A DNA stretch of 32,988 nucleotides from Mycobacterium sp. (GTDB lineage: Bacteria > Actinomycetota > Actinomycetes > Mycobacteriales > Mycobacteriaceae): NCBI RefSeq assembly GCF_004298145.1, contig NZ_SCRH01000022.1, forward strand, positions 1-32,988, written 5' to 3'. Shown here piece by piece: positions 23,541-32,148 of this stretch (position 1 is its first letter; every line of letters begins with the position of its first letter). The position numbers were made by a program, and so were the translations under genes. The notes beneath the pieces were generated by a model. That model ran no database searches, had not been told where the DNA came from, and was given only the letters and a program-made list of their open reading frames with translations.

Positions 23541-24593
23541 TTGGGCTACAAAGTCATTCAATGGGCAACCGGCGAGGTCGGCATGCTCTGTTTGAAGGAG
23601 ATCTTGCGACGACCGGACCTGGACTTGGTCGGTTTGCGTGTCTACAGCCCCGGTAAAGACGAGCGGGACGCGGGCGAAATCGCTGGGTTGCCGAAAGTTG
23701 GCGTTACGGCGACCACCAACATCGACGAGATCTTGACGCTAGACGCCGATTGCGTGATTCACTCACCGCTGTCGCAATCCGTGGCCGAACTCGACGACGA
23801 TGTCACGGCATTATTGGCGTCGGGAAAGAACGTCATCTCCACCGCCGGGTATTACGCTCCCGAGTTCCGTGGTACCGATGTGGTGGCCAGGATCGAAGAC
23901 GCCTGCAAAGCTGGTTCCGCGACACTGCTTGGAACGGGTGTGGAACCGGGATTCATGTTCGAGCGGGTCATGCCGACCATCACCGGAATGTGCACCGAAA
24001 TCGATCGCATCACGTTGACCGAAGTCATCGACGCTGCGAATCATCCTGCGGCCGTGATGATCAGCGAGGCACTCGGTATCGGCAAGCCACTCGACGCGGT
24101 CAGCAAGGACACCCCGTTCGGCCAGTATTTCATCAGCTTCTTCTCGGAAATGACCACCGCCGCGGGCCGCGCAATGGGCGTTACGTTCGACAGCCTGGAA
24201 AGCGGGTTGGATGTTGCGCCCGCCTCGCGCGATCTCGACATCAAGGTCGGGCGGGTCGCGAAGGGCACGGTCGCCGGCAATAAGTACTGGGTCAAGGGTT
24301 TGGTCAATGGTGCGGTCTTCATGACCGTCGAGGTGTACTGGCTTGTCGAGCCAGGCGTCATCGGGTGGCCCGCTCCGGCCGACCGCTACCAGTGGCACAT
24401 CAACATCGACGGCCGTCCGTCCGTGCGAATGACCCTTGACGCGTTACCACCCGACGGCGAACCGACCGGCAGCTTCGATCCGGGCTTCTATGCCACTATG
24501 GCCACCGCGATCAACGCGATCCCGTCCGTATGTGCAGCGGAGCCGGGGATCCTCCACCAACCCGTCTTTGCCCCTTGGCGCCCAAATGCCTAG
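23541..24593 (+). CDS. DapB-N-fold NAD(P)-dependent dehydrogenase, paralogue 2
   Basis: A 350-residue paralogue of the gene at 20501. Shared blocks include VIQWATGEVG, LCLKEILRRPDLDLVG, GKNVISTAGYYAPEFRG, LLGTGVEPGFMFERV, HPAAVMISEALGIGKP and a closing LHQPVFAPW. The start is set at TTG 23541, six bases after a GAGGAG site, because it gives the same N-terminus as the paralogue; an in-frame GTG at 23463 would add 26 residues without homology. It is followed after 46 bases by a SnoaL-like gene with a strong ribosome site. The pair is probably one unit. Substrate unknown; identity to paralogue 1 suggests related chemistry. Confidence 0.82.
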   Translation: MGYKVIQWATGEVGMLCLKEILRRPDLDLVGLRVYSPGKDERDAGEIAGLPKVGVTATTNIDEILTLDADCVIHSPLSQSVAELDDDVTALLASGKNVISTAGYYAPEFRGTDVVARIEDACKAGSATLLGTGVEPGFMFERVMPTITGMCTEIDRITLTEVIDAANHPAAVMISEALGIGKPLDAVSKDTPFGQYFISFFSEMTTAAGRAMGVTFDSLESGLDVAPASRDLDIKVGRVAKGTVAGNKYWVKGLVNGAVFMTVEVYWLVEPGVIGWPAPADRYQWHINIDGRPSVRMTLDALPPDGEPTGSFDPGFYATMATAINAIPSVCAAEPGILHQPVFAPWRPNA

Positions 24594-24639
24594 GTGTGCA
24601 AACCATTCAGATTCGAGTCAGGATATAGGAGGAACAACG

Positions 24640-25074
24640 ATGGCTGACAGCCAAGTAGGTACCCCGGCATCTCTCGCTGACCGCGCCGACGAAGCAGCGA
24701 ACCGGGCGATCGTGCAGAACATCTACGATAGCGCTTCACGGGGTGACCTGCAGCCCATGTGGGACGCCCTCAGTCACGGCGACTTCACTGCCTACGAATA
24801 CGATTCGCTGCCTTGGGGAGGGGTGCACCGCGGCTACGACGCCAACGTCGCGCTCACCCGCAAAGTCGCGGAATACTTCGACTATTCGACAATTCGCATG
24901 CATCACTACTGCGTCGACCGCGAAGTCGTCATCGCGTATGGAAGTTTGATGTGGCGTGGCATCAACGGAACCGAACCCCGCGAGGTGCCTGTCGCTGAGT
25001 GCTGGGAGGTCCGGGACGGCCAACCCCGTTCCATCCGGCCATTCTTCTGGGACACAGCGTCCTACGCCACTTAG
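24640..25074 (+). CDS. SnoaL/NTF2-like protein, probable small isomerase or cyclase
   Basis: A 144-residue NTF2-fold protein. The helix ANRAIVQNIYDSASRGDLQP and MWDALSHGDFTAYEYDSLPWGG (WDALSHGDFTAYEYDSLPW) followed by beta strands RMHHYCVDREVVIAYGSLMW is the standard SnoaL layout. A perfect AGGAGG at 24628-24633 sits 6 bases before the ATG, so expression should be high. It follows the DapB-N-like paralogue 2 in the same direction. Catalytic residues are not certain; His and Asp in the pocket region would allow acid-base chemistry. Confidence 0.82.
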   Translation: MADSQVGTPASLADRADEAANRAIVQNIYDSASRGDLQPMWDALSHGDFTAYEYDSLPWGGVHRGYDANVALTRKVAEYFDYSTIRMHHYCVDREVVIAYGSLMWRGINGTEPREVPVAECWEVRDGQPRSIRPFFWDTASYAT

Positions 25075-25080
25075 AAGCGG

Positions 25081-25102
25081 CCGGCCTCAACGTCGCGGCC
25101 GG
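25081..25102. terminator. Hairpin between convergent genes
   Basis: CCGGCC and GGCCGG surround a 10-base loop, 6 bases after the SnoaL-like stop and 24 bases from the convergent AraC 3' end. It can serve both strands as a terminator. Confidence 0.45.
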
Positions 25103-25126
25103 TTCTCAACAGCGGACCCACTTCGA

Positions 25127-26167
25127 CTAGTGCACGGTGTTGGCGCGGCTGAGAGCACCCGGTGTCGCGCCGGTCCAGCGCTTGTAGGCACGAATGAAGC
25201 TGGCCGATTCGGCAAAGCCGATCTCGCGAGCGACATTGTTGACACTCTGCCCTGCGGCGAGTAGCTCCATCGCGGTCACCTTCCGAACGTCATCAACGAG
25301 CTCACGAAAGCCGGCACCCTCAGCGGCCAATTGGCGGCGAAGTGTCCGGCTGGTCACGTTGAAATTGGCGCTGACTTCGTCGAGCGATGGGATCCGGCCA
25401 GGATCACGCCGGAGCGCAGCACGTACCTTTGCGGCGACATCAGTTCCCTTGGTCGGTAGGTGATGACGCCGCACCAGCTCCTGGCAGCGCTCGGTCCACA
25501 TCTGCGCGGCAAACGGATCGGACTGTGGCAGAGGCACATCCAATAGCCCGTTGGGGATCCGGATGACGTTGTGCGGCAGTCCGGATTCGACCGGCATCGG
25601 AGTGAGAGCGGCGGCCAACTCCTGCCCGGCCAATCGACCCAAGGTGGTCTCGATGGGAACCCGAGCCGACTTTCCCAGCAGCCGATGGATCACGGAAGCC
25701 TGCGCCGCCAAATCACGTTCGATCACGAAATTACGGACATCGTGCGGGACTTCGGCGCAGTCCAAAACCAGTCGCGCCTCATGCTTGCCGTAATCAACCC
25801 GCGGCCGACTGAATACGAACGATAGCTTCCCGTAGCCGTAGCGGACGCCGATCTGGATGGCGTCACGCAGCGTTGGACTGTTGAGCATCGCGTAGCCCCA
25901 GACGCCCAGCATGCCCAGCGTCATGCGGCAGCCCGCCTCTATTCCCAGGCCTGTCGCTGTTTCGGCCCGGCGCAAGACATTCCGGATGATGGTCAGATCG
26001 TCTCCGGCAGCGATCTGCAGATCGCTGCGGGACAGGTCATCCAGTGTCAGACCGGTGGAGGACAACGACTGGTGCACCGGCACGCCGTGGTTTACCGCTG
26101 TCTCCACTACCGCAAGTGCCGCGAACGGTGCGCGATCGAAGTCCCAGCTTGGTTTCGTAGCTCCCAT
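25127..26167 (-). CDS. AraC family regulator with arabinose-binding-type N-domain (PF12625-like)
   Basis: A 346-residue regulator. The N-terminal domain (about 10-200) has LGIEAGCRMTLGMLGVWGYA and LRDAIQIGVRYGYGKLSF, typical of OruR/ArgR-like AraC proteins that sense small ligands. The C-terminal double HTH covers about 250-340 (PSLDEVSANFNVTSRTLRRQ, then VNNVAREIGFAESASFIRAY and KRWTGATPGALS). The ATG at 26167 is chosen; an in-frame TTG at 26215 would add 16 residues. It diverges from the SDR-SnoaL pair at 26298, across 130 bases, and is convergent with paralogue 2's operon. It probably activates the divergent SDR operon. Confidence 0.9.
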   Translation of the reverse strand: MGATKPSWDFDRAPFAALAVVETAVNHGVPVHQSLSSTGLTLDDLSRSDLQIAAGDDLTIIRNVLRRAETATGLGIEAGCRMTLGMLGVWGYAMLNSPTLRDAIQIGVRYGYGKLSFVFSRPRVDYGKHEARLVLDCAEVPHDVRNFVIERDLAAQASVIHRLLGKSARVPIETTLGRLAGQELAAALTPMPVESGLPHNVIRIPNGLLDVPLPQSDPFAAQMWTERCQELVRRHHLPTKGTDVAAKVRAALRRDPGRIPSLDEVSANFNVTSRTLRRQLAAEGAGFRELVDDVRKVTAMELLAAGQSVNNVAREIGFAESASFIRAYKRWTGATPGALSRANTVH

Positions 26168-26297
26168 CGAGACGAGGTTAGCGCGATCGCTCCACAACCT
26201 GTCCGGTTCGGTCAATCAAGCGTCCGGGCGGGGTAACAAACAACGCATGTTTGCTCCTAACGTCAGTCGAGTAGCGGAACTGAATCTGGAGAGTGTG

Positions 26298-27035
26298 ATG
26301 CAAAGACTGGCTGGGAAGACGGCGGTGGTCACGGGAGCGGGCTCAGGGCTCGGACGTGCGACGGCACAAATCTTTCACCGCGAGGGTGCTCGAGTCGTAC
26401 TCGGTGACGTGTCCGGAAAGGAGAAAGAGGCAGCAGCGGAACTGGGCGAAAACGCCGTCGCGGTGTCAGTCGACGTGACCCGGCCCGAGCAGGTCAACGC
26501 GCTCCTTCAAACTGCGGTCAGCAAATTCGGGGGGCTGGATATCCTCGCGAACTGCGCCGGCATCGACGGTGACCTCACCCCGGCGGCGTCGATCTCGGAC
26601 GCCAACATGCAACGGGTTGTCGATGTCAACTTCATGGGGCCCTTCTATGCCATGAGGGCGGCCGTACCGCTGCTCTTGGCGCGCGGCGGGGGGTCGATCA
26701 TCAATGTTGCATCGGCGTCGACGGAGAAAGCATTTCCGATGTTGGCGGCCTACGCGGCAAGCAAGGCGGCGTTGGTCTCGTTGACGCGCTCCTTCGGCGC
26801 GGAGCATGCAGCATCGGGCATCCGTGCCAATGTGGTCAGCCCCGGCGTCATCGACACGCCCCTGTCGCGAGCCTTTCCTCCCGGGATGTTCGAGGCGGCG
26901 GTGGAGGGCACGCCCATCAAGCGTCCCGCGAGCCCGACCGACATCGCCAATGCGCTGTTGTTCTTGGCCTCAGACGAGTCGGCCTTCGCCACGGCAGGCA
27001 CGTTCTTCGTCGACGGTGGCATGAGCGTCGCCTGA
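26298..27035 (+). CDS. Short-chain dehydrogenase/reductase
   Basis: A 245-residue classical SDR. TGAGSGLG is at residues 12-19, the NCAG motif follows LDILA, and the catalytic YAASK is preceded by INVASAST. The end TAGTFFVDGGMSV is the normal SDR terminus. The VVLGDVS segment points to NAD(H). The ATG at 26298 has GGAGAG eight bases upstream; the open frame extends upstream into the AraC gene but without homology. It is 22 bases ahead of a SnoaL-like gene and divergent from AraC, making a two-gene AraC-linked operon. Confidence 0.9.
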   Translation: MQRLAGKTAVVTGAGSGLGRATAQIFHREGARVVLGDVSGKEKEAAAELGENAVAVSVDVTRPEQVNALLQTAVSKFGGLDILANCAGIDGDLTPAASISDANMQRVVDVNFMGPFYAMRAAVPLLLARGGGSIINVASASTEKAFPMLAAYAASKAALVSLTRSFGAEHAASGIRANVVSPGVIDTPLSRAFPPGMFEAAVEGTPIKRPASPTDIANALLFLASDESAFATAGTFFVDGGMSVA

Positions 27036-27057
27036 AATCCAGAAGGGACATCCATTA

Positions 27058-27513
27058 ATGAGCAGTTCATATGCTGACCGTGAAGCGATCCGCGACGTGT
27101 CAGCCCGGTACAACATCGCAGCCGACTCCCGCGATTTGGACTCCTTCGCCGACTGTTTCGTTGCCGGAGGCGTTTTCGATCTCGTCGGTCTGGCCCGATT
27201 GGAGGGGTACGACGCCCTGAAGAGCATGATCGGCGCGCTTGACTTTCCCACGCTGCACGTGAGCACTGACGCGGTGATCAACACCGACGGCGATAGCGCT
27301 ACGCAGCGCAGTGCGGTGATGATTTTCGCACGCGAGCCTGACAGCAACACGATGGTGGTGCTCACGACGGGCCGGTACACCGACCGCCTCGTCAGAACTG
27401 GTGCGGGTTGGCGTTTCTCGGAACGTATCGTTGAGACCGACAACGCCCTGGGCGCTGCGATAAGTCAGCTGAGTCCGGCGTTCGCTGCAGCCATAGGCAC
27501 TGTTGCAGGTTAG
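27058..27513 (+). CDS. SnoaL-like polyketide-cyclase/NTF2-fold protein
   Basis: A 151-residue protein beginning ADREAIRDVSARYNIAADSR and DLDSFADCFVAGGVFDLVG, the typical N-terminal helices of the SnoaL_4 group, followed by LHVSTDAVINTDGDSATQRS, VLTTGRYTDRLVRTGAGWRF and a final SERIV. The tyrosine/aspartate at RYN and the strand HVS..V are in the usual pocket positions. An AGAAGGGA site precedes the ATG. It is coupled with the SDR at 26298, 22 bases upstream. Probably dehydratase, isomerase or binding protein on the SDR's substrate; not resolvable from sequence. Confidence 0.82.
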   Translation: MSSSYADREAIRDVSARYNIAADSRDLDSFADCFVAGGVFDLVGLARLEGYDALKSMIGALDFPTLHVSTDAVINTDGDSATQRSAVMIFAREPDSNTMVVLTTGRYTDRLVRTGAGWRFSERIVETDNALGAAISQLSPAFAAAIGTVAG

Positions 27514-27546
27514 GTCAACTGCGGCGTCCTCGACGGTTTGAGGTGT

Positions 27547-28344
27547 TCACACCAGGTCGTCACGTCCCAGGGACATATATTTCACCAGTCCGCGGTTCAC
27601 TATCGGGACGGGTAGGACGGTAAGCACACCCGCAAGGACTCGGTTCAGAATGCTGGTATGCACGAGGGTCTTTCCCTGGCGGACAGATTCGACACCAATA
27701 CGCGCTACAAGTTCTGGTGACTGAATCATGAATTTCGGCATTTTCTCGGCGATCGGCGCGATTGTGGCGCCGTCCAGGAAGGCTGTGCGCGTTGTGAACG
27801 GGCAGATAACAGTAAACGTGACACCCGTTCGGGCGTATTCGACTGCAAGCGTATTCGTTAAGCGGACCAGGAATGATTTCGCGCCGGCATAGAGCGTTAT
27901 CCCCGGGAAGGCTGGCCAAAATGCGCCCAGGGACGCGACATTGAGAATAGCGCCGTGACCGCGATCCACCATTGCCGGCAGCAGGCGGTGGGTGAGCTCT
28001 GCTGGGCTCAGTGACATGAGTTGGACGAACGCGCGCTGCGATTCCCAGTCGTTGTCGAGATAGCGCCCCTCGAGCGTGACGCCGGCGTTGTTGACGAGGT
28101 AGTCGATACGCAGATTCCGGGCCTGTATGGCGTCGACTAACGTCGACGCGCCGTCGGGCTCGGCGAGGTCGCTGCGCAGAGGGATCACAGTTTGTCCCGT
28201 CGCCTCGGTGATAGCGGCTGCATGCTGCTCGAGTAGCGGGAGTCGGCGGGCGGCAAGGACCAGGTCGTAACCGTCGCGGGCTAGAAGCCAAGCGATTTCG
28301 AGGCCGATGCCTGATGACGCTCCAGTGACCAGTGCTGTCTTCAT
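27547..28344 (-). CDS. SDR family oxidoreductase (DltE/YqjQ-like), last gene of the kinase-LLM operon
   Basis: A 265-residue SDR. TGASSGIG lies at residues 7-14, NNAG follows RIDYLV, and YAGAK (GITLYAGAKSF) is the catalytic Tyr/Lys pair. LVLAARR after strand 2 suggests NADP(H). The C-terminus VLAGVLTVLPVPIVNRGLVK is hydrophobic, as in membrane-associated relatives. The ATG at 28344 overlaps the upstream LLM TGA (ATGA). An extension to 28380 would lie within that gene. It is the fifth gene in the coupled operon. Confidence 0.9.
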   Translation of the reverse strand: MKTALVTGASSGIGLEIAWLLARDGYDLVLAARRLPLLEQHAAAITEATGQTVIPLRSDLAEPDGASTLVDAIQARNLRIDYLVNNAGVTLEGRYLDNDWESQRAFVQLMSLSPAELTHRLLPAMVDRGHGAILNVASLGAFWPAFPGITLYAGAKSFLVRLTNTLAVEYARTGVTFTVICPFTTRTAFLDGATIAPIAEKMPKFMIQSPELVARIGVESVRQGKTLVHTSILNRVLAGVLTVLPVPIVNRGLVKYMSLGRDDLV

Positions 28345-29462
28345 ACCTCGACTCCGACCGCCCGGCTTCTTTGGCGCCAAGCATCCAGAAGCTCAGCGTT
28401 CTGGTCGGGGGTACTGCCGTAGAAGGCCAACTCATCGACGCCGGCGTCGCGGAACTGTTGCAGCGTCTTCACGCAGGAGTCTACGGTGCCCAGGGCACAG
28501 GTCTGCTGCATCCAGGCGTCGGGGATCAGCGATGCCGGCCCCAATAGTTCCCTGCGGTGAAATGACTGATCGGCCGATGCGACGCCAGCCAATTGTTGGT
28601 GCTCAGCGAATTTGGCGAGTAGACCTTCTCCGTCCCAGCCATTGAACGCCGACAGAGCACGGGCGAAGCTGGGCATCTGGAAGTACGTGACGGCGCGCGC
28701 GTGCGCGAGTAGGCGGGTTTCGTAATCGTCGAGGTCGGGCGCGGTGACGATCGGGTGGCAGATACGAATTTCGGCGGGGTCCCGGCCGATGCGATCGCAT
28801 TCCTCGCGGATGAAGCCAACCGTGCGGGCAACTGCCTCGGGGAGCAGATACGGCGTGAGTATGACGCCGTCGAAGGCGCGGGCGGCAGCACGGGCGGCGC
28901 GGGGACCGCCCAGTATGCAGCTCCAGATCTCCGGCGGTGGGCCATCGTAGAGGTCGCGCAGGGCGATATCGTCGAAATCGCCTGCGGGGCCGTGATAGCT
29001 GACGCTTTCGCCGCGCCAGAGGCGGCGGATGATACCGGCGTAGTCGATCAGATGGTCAAAGCTGACCTGCCCGTAGCTCATGAATTGTGGTTCGGTGCGG
29101 CCGAGTCCAAGGATGAAGCGCGGGCCGTAGGCCGCATGCATCGTGGCTCCAAGGGACGCGGTAACGCGTGGGTCCCGCGACGGCACCGCCAGCGCGCCGG
29201 TTCCGACCTCGAGACGTGACGTGACGGCAGCTGCTCCACCGAGGAACGCCCCGGCGTCTTTGATGTCGAGACGTTCGGAGATGAACGCTCGGCGGAACCC
29301 GAGTTGCTCTGCAACCCGGGCGTCGTTTATGCCTTGGGCAACGCTGCGACCGGTGCGTGGATCGTCGGGAGCCGTGGACTGCATCCGGCCGCAGATCAGA
29401 TAGGTGCTGATGTCGGCGACAACCGATGACGATGGGTTGCCTACCGCGTGAACGCCGGTCAT
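28341..29462 (-). CDS. LLM-class oxidoreductase B of the kinase operon (F420/FMN luciferase-like)
   Basis: A 373-residue luciferase-like protein. LGFRRAFISERLDIKDAGAF, the block TSRLEVGTGALAVPSRDPRV and HAAYGPRFILGLGR are the N-terminal barrel strands of F420-dependent LLM proteins; RPDEIRICHPIV-type helix-strand follows. It is a clear paralogue of the LLM at 30936-32063 (shared AQGI-D, LGFRR-F--ER, LGATM-AAYG-RF-LGLGR, HARAVTY, DAG-DE---YGSTP-QNA). Both genes lie in the same operon, suggesting a heteromer or two successive steps. Its ATG overlaps the stop of the small-protein gene (ATGA). Confidence 0.87.
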   Translation of the reverse strand: MTGVHAVGNPSSSVVADISTYLICGRMQSTAPDDPRTGRSVAQGINDARVAEQLGFRRAFISERLDIKDAGAFLGGAAAVTSRLEVGTGALAVPSRDPRVTASLGATMHAAYGPRFILGLGRTEPQFMSYGQVSFDHLIDYAGIIRRLWRGESVSYHGPAGDFDDIALRDLYDGPPPEIWSCILGGPRAARAAARAFDGVILTPYLLPEAVARTVGFIREECDRIGRDPAEIRICHPIVTAPDLDDYETRLLAHARAVTYFQMPSFARALSAFNGWDGEGLLAKFAEHQQLAGVASADQSFHRRELLGPASLIPDAWMQQTCALGTVDSCVKTLQQFRDAGVDELAFYGSTPDQNAELLDAWRQRSRAVGVEV

Positions 29463-29920
29463 CCGCGGCCAACCAGTTCGAGGGTGCCGCGAACCTGGCG
29501 TTCGTGATCGACACGCCTGGCTACGACGGCGTCCAATCGGTGCCGCGAGTCACCTCCGGCGACCATCGCCAACTCAGCACAGTCGGCGAGTAGCGAAGAA
29601 GCCCGATGGTATTGGGCCCGCACCGTCGCCGTATTGAAGTCCTCGAGCTCGGCGTCACGCAACGCCGCGAGCCCACTGCTAGCGCGGCCGTCGTCGACTC
29701 CGTCGACGACAAGCCGGTCTGCGAGATCAGCGATGTCGTCGATCTCGCTGATCATCCAGCCAATTTCGTGGTCGCATCGGATGGCGATCGTGGCGAGCAT
29801 CGAGTCAACCATGCTGAGACAGTTGACGATTCGGGGGTCCTCGCTGATTCCGCTGATCGTCTCCTCGATCTCGGCGCGGATCACCGAGATGAGCTGGCTG
29901 CTTGTCGGTAAAGTCATCAT
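29459..29920 (-). CDS. Small helical protein coupled to an APH kinase (DUF6285/LvaB-like by position and pattern)
   Basis: A 153-residue all-helical protein without Cys-rich or membrane segments. LPTSSQLISVIRAEIEETIS followed by RIVNCLSMVDSMLATIAIRC resembles the PT-x-x-L...V...E helix and second helix of DUF6285 proteins, which are commonly encoded next to APH-family kinases that act on acyl-CoA substrates. The similarity is by eye and weak. The start ATG at 29920 (ATGATGA) overlaps the kinase stop, and its own stop overlaps the LLM start. Tight coupling on both sides suggests a stoichiometric partner of the kinase. Confidence 0.6.
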   Translation of the reverse strand: MMTLPTSSQLISVIRAEIEETISGISEDPRIVNCLSMVDSMLATIAIRCDHEIGWMISEIDDIADLADRLVVDGVDDGRASSGLAALRDAELEDFNTATVRAQYHRASSLLADCAELAMVAGGDSRHRLDAVVARRVDHERQVRGTLELVGRG

Positions 29921-30939
29921 GGCGTCGCACCTGCTGTGTTATGCAGTGTCCCAATCAATGTCACCCATCCCTCCACCATGGCCGTCACCATGACGGTCAG
30001 ATTCGCGGTCTGTAGCGAGCGGTTTCGTCCGGCGACGAGGTCGGCGATCTGCGCCGACAACCGTCGGATCATCGGGCCGAACGGCAGAATGGAGAAGTAG
30101 GCCACGGCCAGCGGGTTGATCAGCTCCTCGCCAAGGTGTGACTGGCCCAGATAGGCCCGGCAGAGCTCGGCGGGGTCGCCACGAGTCGGATCGGGTGGAC
30201 TCAGCCCGGCCAGCGCCAAAAAATAACCAAGGTCTTCGCGTGGATCGCCGATGTGCGCAAATTCCCAGTCAATTGCGCGTGCACATTTCGACGCCGGCTC
30301 GATCAGCACATTCGGCGATTGGAAATCACCGTGCACCAACGACAACGGCGCTTCCGGTGGCCGGTTCTGGTCCAGCCAAGTGGTCACGTAACGCAGCAGC
30401 GGTGCCGGCTCGACTTGTTCTCGTTCCAGTTGACGCCACTGGTCGATCGCGGAGTCCAGGTAGTCCGACCACGATCTCGGCCGCTCGATCTCCACGGGTA
30501 ACGCATCGAGATCAGTGCGGTGAATAGCCGCGGCGAGGGCGCAGGTGGCGTCCATAAGCTCGGGCCAGAACGCCTCGTCGGTTTGCTTAAGCAGTGTCAT
30601 CAGCTGATCGCCATCGACGTAGTTAAGGATCATGCTGGTCGTGCCGAGCTCGGAGCCGTCGCGGTCAAAGTACAAGGGAGCACCGGCGAGATCTCCCGGC
30701 AGGTTGCTCAGGGCCGATAAGAGCGCGTACTCGTTGTGCCGGCTGGTCACGATGATTTGGCGGTCGGCTGGCGGGTCGCCCCGCCACACCAGATGCCTTT
30801 TCTCAGAGTCCAATACCGCGTCGAACTCGGCCATCAGTCTGCTGTATCCGCCATTGATCGCCGCATAGCGGGTGATCCGTGCGTCGGGATGCCGGGATTG
30901 CAGGAAGGCCTCAATGCGCTGCTGTTGTTGGTCGATCAC
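29917..30939 (-). CDS. Phosphotransferase of the APH / ACAD10-11 kinase family (LvaA-like)
   Basis: A 340-residue kinase-like protein. The Brenner motif HGDFQSPN gives catalytic Asp205 and Asn210; the metal-binding DWEFAHIGDP gives Asp224. The N-lobe has an INGGYSRL loop and a VWR lysine-region strand. Relatives include ACAD10/11 kinase domains and LvaA, which phosphorylate hydroxyacyl-CoAs, and aminoglycoside kinases. The start is GTG 30939, overlapping the LLM stop (GTGA); the ATG at 30984 would lie 49 bases inside that gene. An antibiotic-resistance role is unlikely in this catabolic context. Substrate unproven. Confidence 0.85.
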   Translation of the reverse strand: MIDQQQQRIEAFLQSRHPDARITRYAAINGGYSRLMAEFDAVLDSEKRHLVWRGDPPADRQIIVTSRHNEYALLSALSNLPGDLAGAPLYFDRDGSELGTTSMILNYVDGDQLMTLLKQTDEAFWPELMDATCALAAAIHRTDLDALPVEIERPRSWSDYLDSAIDQWRQLEREQVEPAPLLRYVTTWLDQNRPPEAPLSLVHGDFQSPNVLIEPASKCARAIDWEFAHIGDPREDLGYFLALAGLSPPDPTRGDPAELCRAYLGQSHLGEELINPLAVAYFSILPFGPMIRRLSAQIADLVAGRNRSLQTANLTVMVTAMVEGWVTLIGTLHNTAGATP

Positions 30940-32063
30940 TGGCCGCCGCCTACCTGCACCGGTGACTGTTTCCGCGCTTGCCATGCGGCGATCAGCTTGG
31001 CGTTTTGCGCGGGTGTACTGCCATATGTGCAGATCTCGTCCGCGCCGGCGTCACGAAACTCTTGTAACTTGCGAACACAATCGTCAATCGATCCGATTGC
31101 AGCTGCGTCGGCCATCCACTCATCCGGCAACATCTTGGAGGGTTCGACGAGCTGCACCCGATGAAAGTTGAGATCGGCCAGCACGCCGTCAATGCCAGTG
31201 AACTGGGGATGTTCCCGAAGACGTTGCAGTATTGCGGGATCCCAGTCGTTCAACAACTCATAGGACCGCCCCCAGACCGACGGCTGCAGATATGTCACGG
31301 CGCGGGCATGGACTATTTGGCGTGTTTCCTCGTCTGTCAGCTCCGGCGCCGTGGGAAGCTCGACCAAAATCCGTACCGACGCGGGATCGCGATCAGCACG
31401 CTCACATGCATCCCTGATAAATCGGGCCGCCCGAGAGACTCCCAGCGGAGTGAGCATGGCAGGCAGCAAGATTCCATCAATGGCCGGAGTCTGTGCCACC
31501 ATCGACGCCGCACGGGACAGCCCGAAGTTACCCACGATGATGTCCGGTGCGGGCCCCTCGTAGATGTCCTTCAAACCCATCCGGCCCAAATTCCCGGCAG
31601 CTCCGTTGTATTCGAACTGTTCGCCAGTCCAAATCCGCTTGACGATGGTGCAGACGTCCGCCAAGGCGTCATAGGACAAGTGACCTCCGTGGCCATAGGC
31701 GGGGGCACCGCGACCCAGTCCGAGCGTGAACCGCGCTCCGTAGGCCGCCTGCATCGTCGCGCCGAGCGACGCCAGCAACATCGGATGACGCGATCCCGCG
31801 GCGATGATGCCGGTGGCAACACCCAATCTGTGGGTCCTTGCCGCGATACCACCCAGGATGGTTCCCGGCTCCTTCAGCTCTGGGCGCTCGGCGAGGAAAA
31901 CCCGCCGAAATCCGAGCCGCTCGGCGTCGACACCGTCGCTGATGCCCTGAGCCGGTGTGCGGACCGACGTTTCGTACCGCACCTCATCAGGAAGGTGACT
32001 TTTCACCCTCCCGGAGATGACGAACGCGCTCAAATCCTGCGCGACTGCAGACGAACCGGACAT
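30936..32063 (-). CDS. LLM-class oxidoreductase A, first gene of the kinase operon
   Basis: A 375-residue luciferase-like protein. LGFRRVFLAERPELKEPGTI, RLGVATGIIAAGSRHPMLLA and QAAYGARFTLGLGRGAPAYG are the barrel strands; ADEICTYGSTPAQNAKL is the C-terminal helix region. It is paralogous to the LLM at 28341-29462. Enzymes of this group use F420 or FMN; which one is not clear. The ATG at 32063 has AAGGAG six bases upstream. It diverges from a TetR across 85 bases with a palindrome at 32075-32105. Confidence 0.87.
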   Translation of the reverse strand: MSGSSAVAQDLSAFVISGRVKSHLPDEVRYETSVRTPAQGISDGVDAERLGFRRVFLAERPELKEPGTILGGIAARTHRLGVATGIIAAGSRHPMLLASLGATMQAAYGARFTLGLGRGAPAYGHGGHLSYDALADVCTIVKRIWTGEQFEYNGAAGNLGRMGLKDIYEGPAPDIIVGNFGLSRAASMVAQTPAIDGILLPAMLTPLGVSRAARFIRDACERADRDPASVRILVELPTAPELTDEETRQIVHARAVTYLQPSVWGRSYELLNDWDPAILQRLREHPQFTGIDGVLADLNFHRVQLVEPSKMLPDEWMADAAAIGSIDDCVRKLQEFRDAGADEICTYGSTPAQNAKLIAAWQARKQSPVQVGGGQ

Positions 32064-32074
32064 GCACGCTCCTT

Positions 32075-32105
32075 GGTACATTTGTCGTAATATGTACAAC
32101 GTACC
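32075..32105. promoter_or_regulatory. 31-bp imperfect palindrome in the LLM/TetR divergent promoter
   Basis: The left arm GGTACATT and right arm AACGTACC (reverse complement GGTACGTT) match at 7 of 8 positions around a 15-base centre. It starts 12 bases above the LLM start and ends 44 bases before the chosen TetR start. It is a plausible binding site for the divergent TetR. Confidence 0.5.
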
Positions 32106-32148
32106 CAGTTCAAATCGCGATTGGCAAGCCAGTACTGAAAGGTGTCCG

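Noticed and set aside
29917..30939. Aminoglycoside resistance kinase
   Set aside because: Only the general kinase motifs are shared; the operon is metabolic and the small partner fits acyl-CoA-type kinases better.
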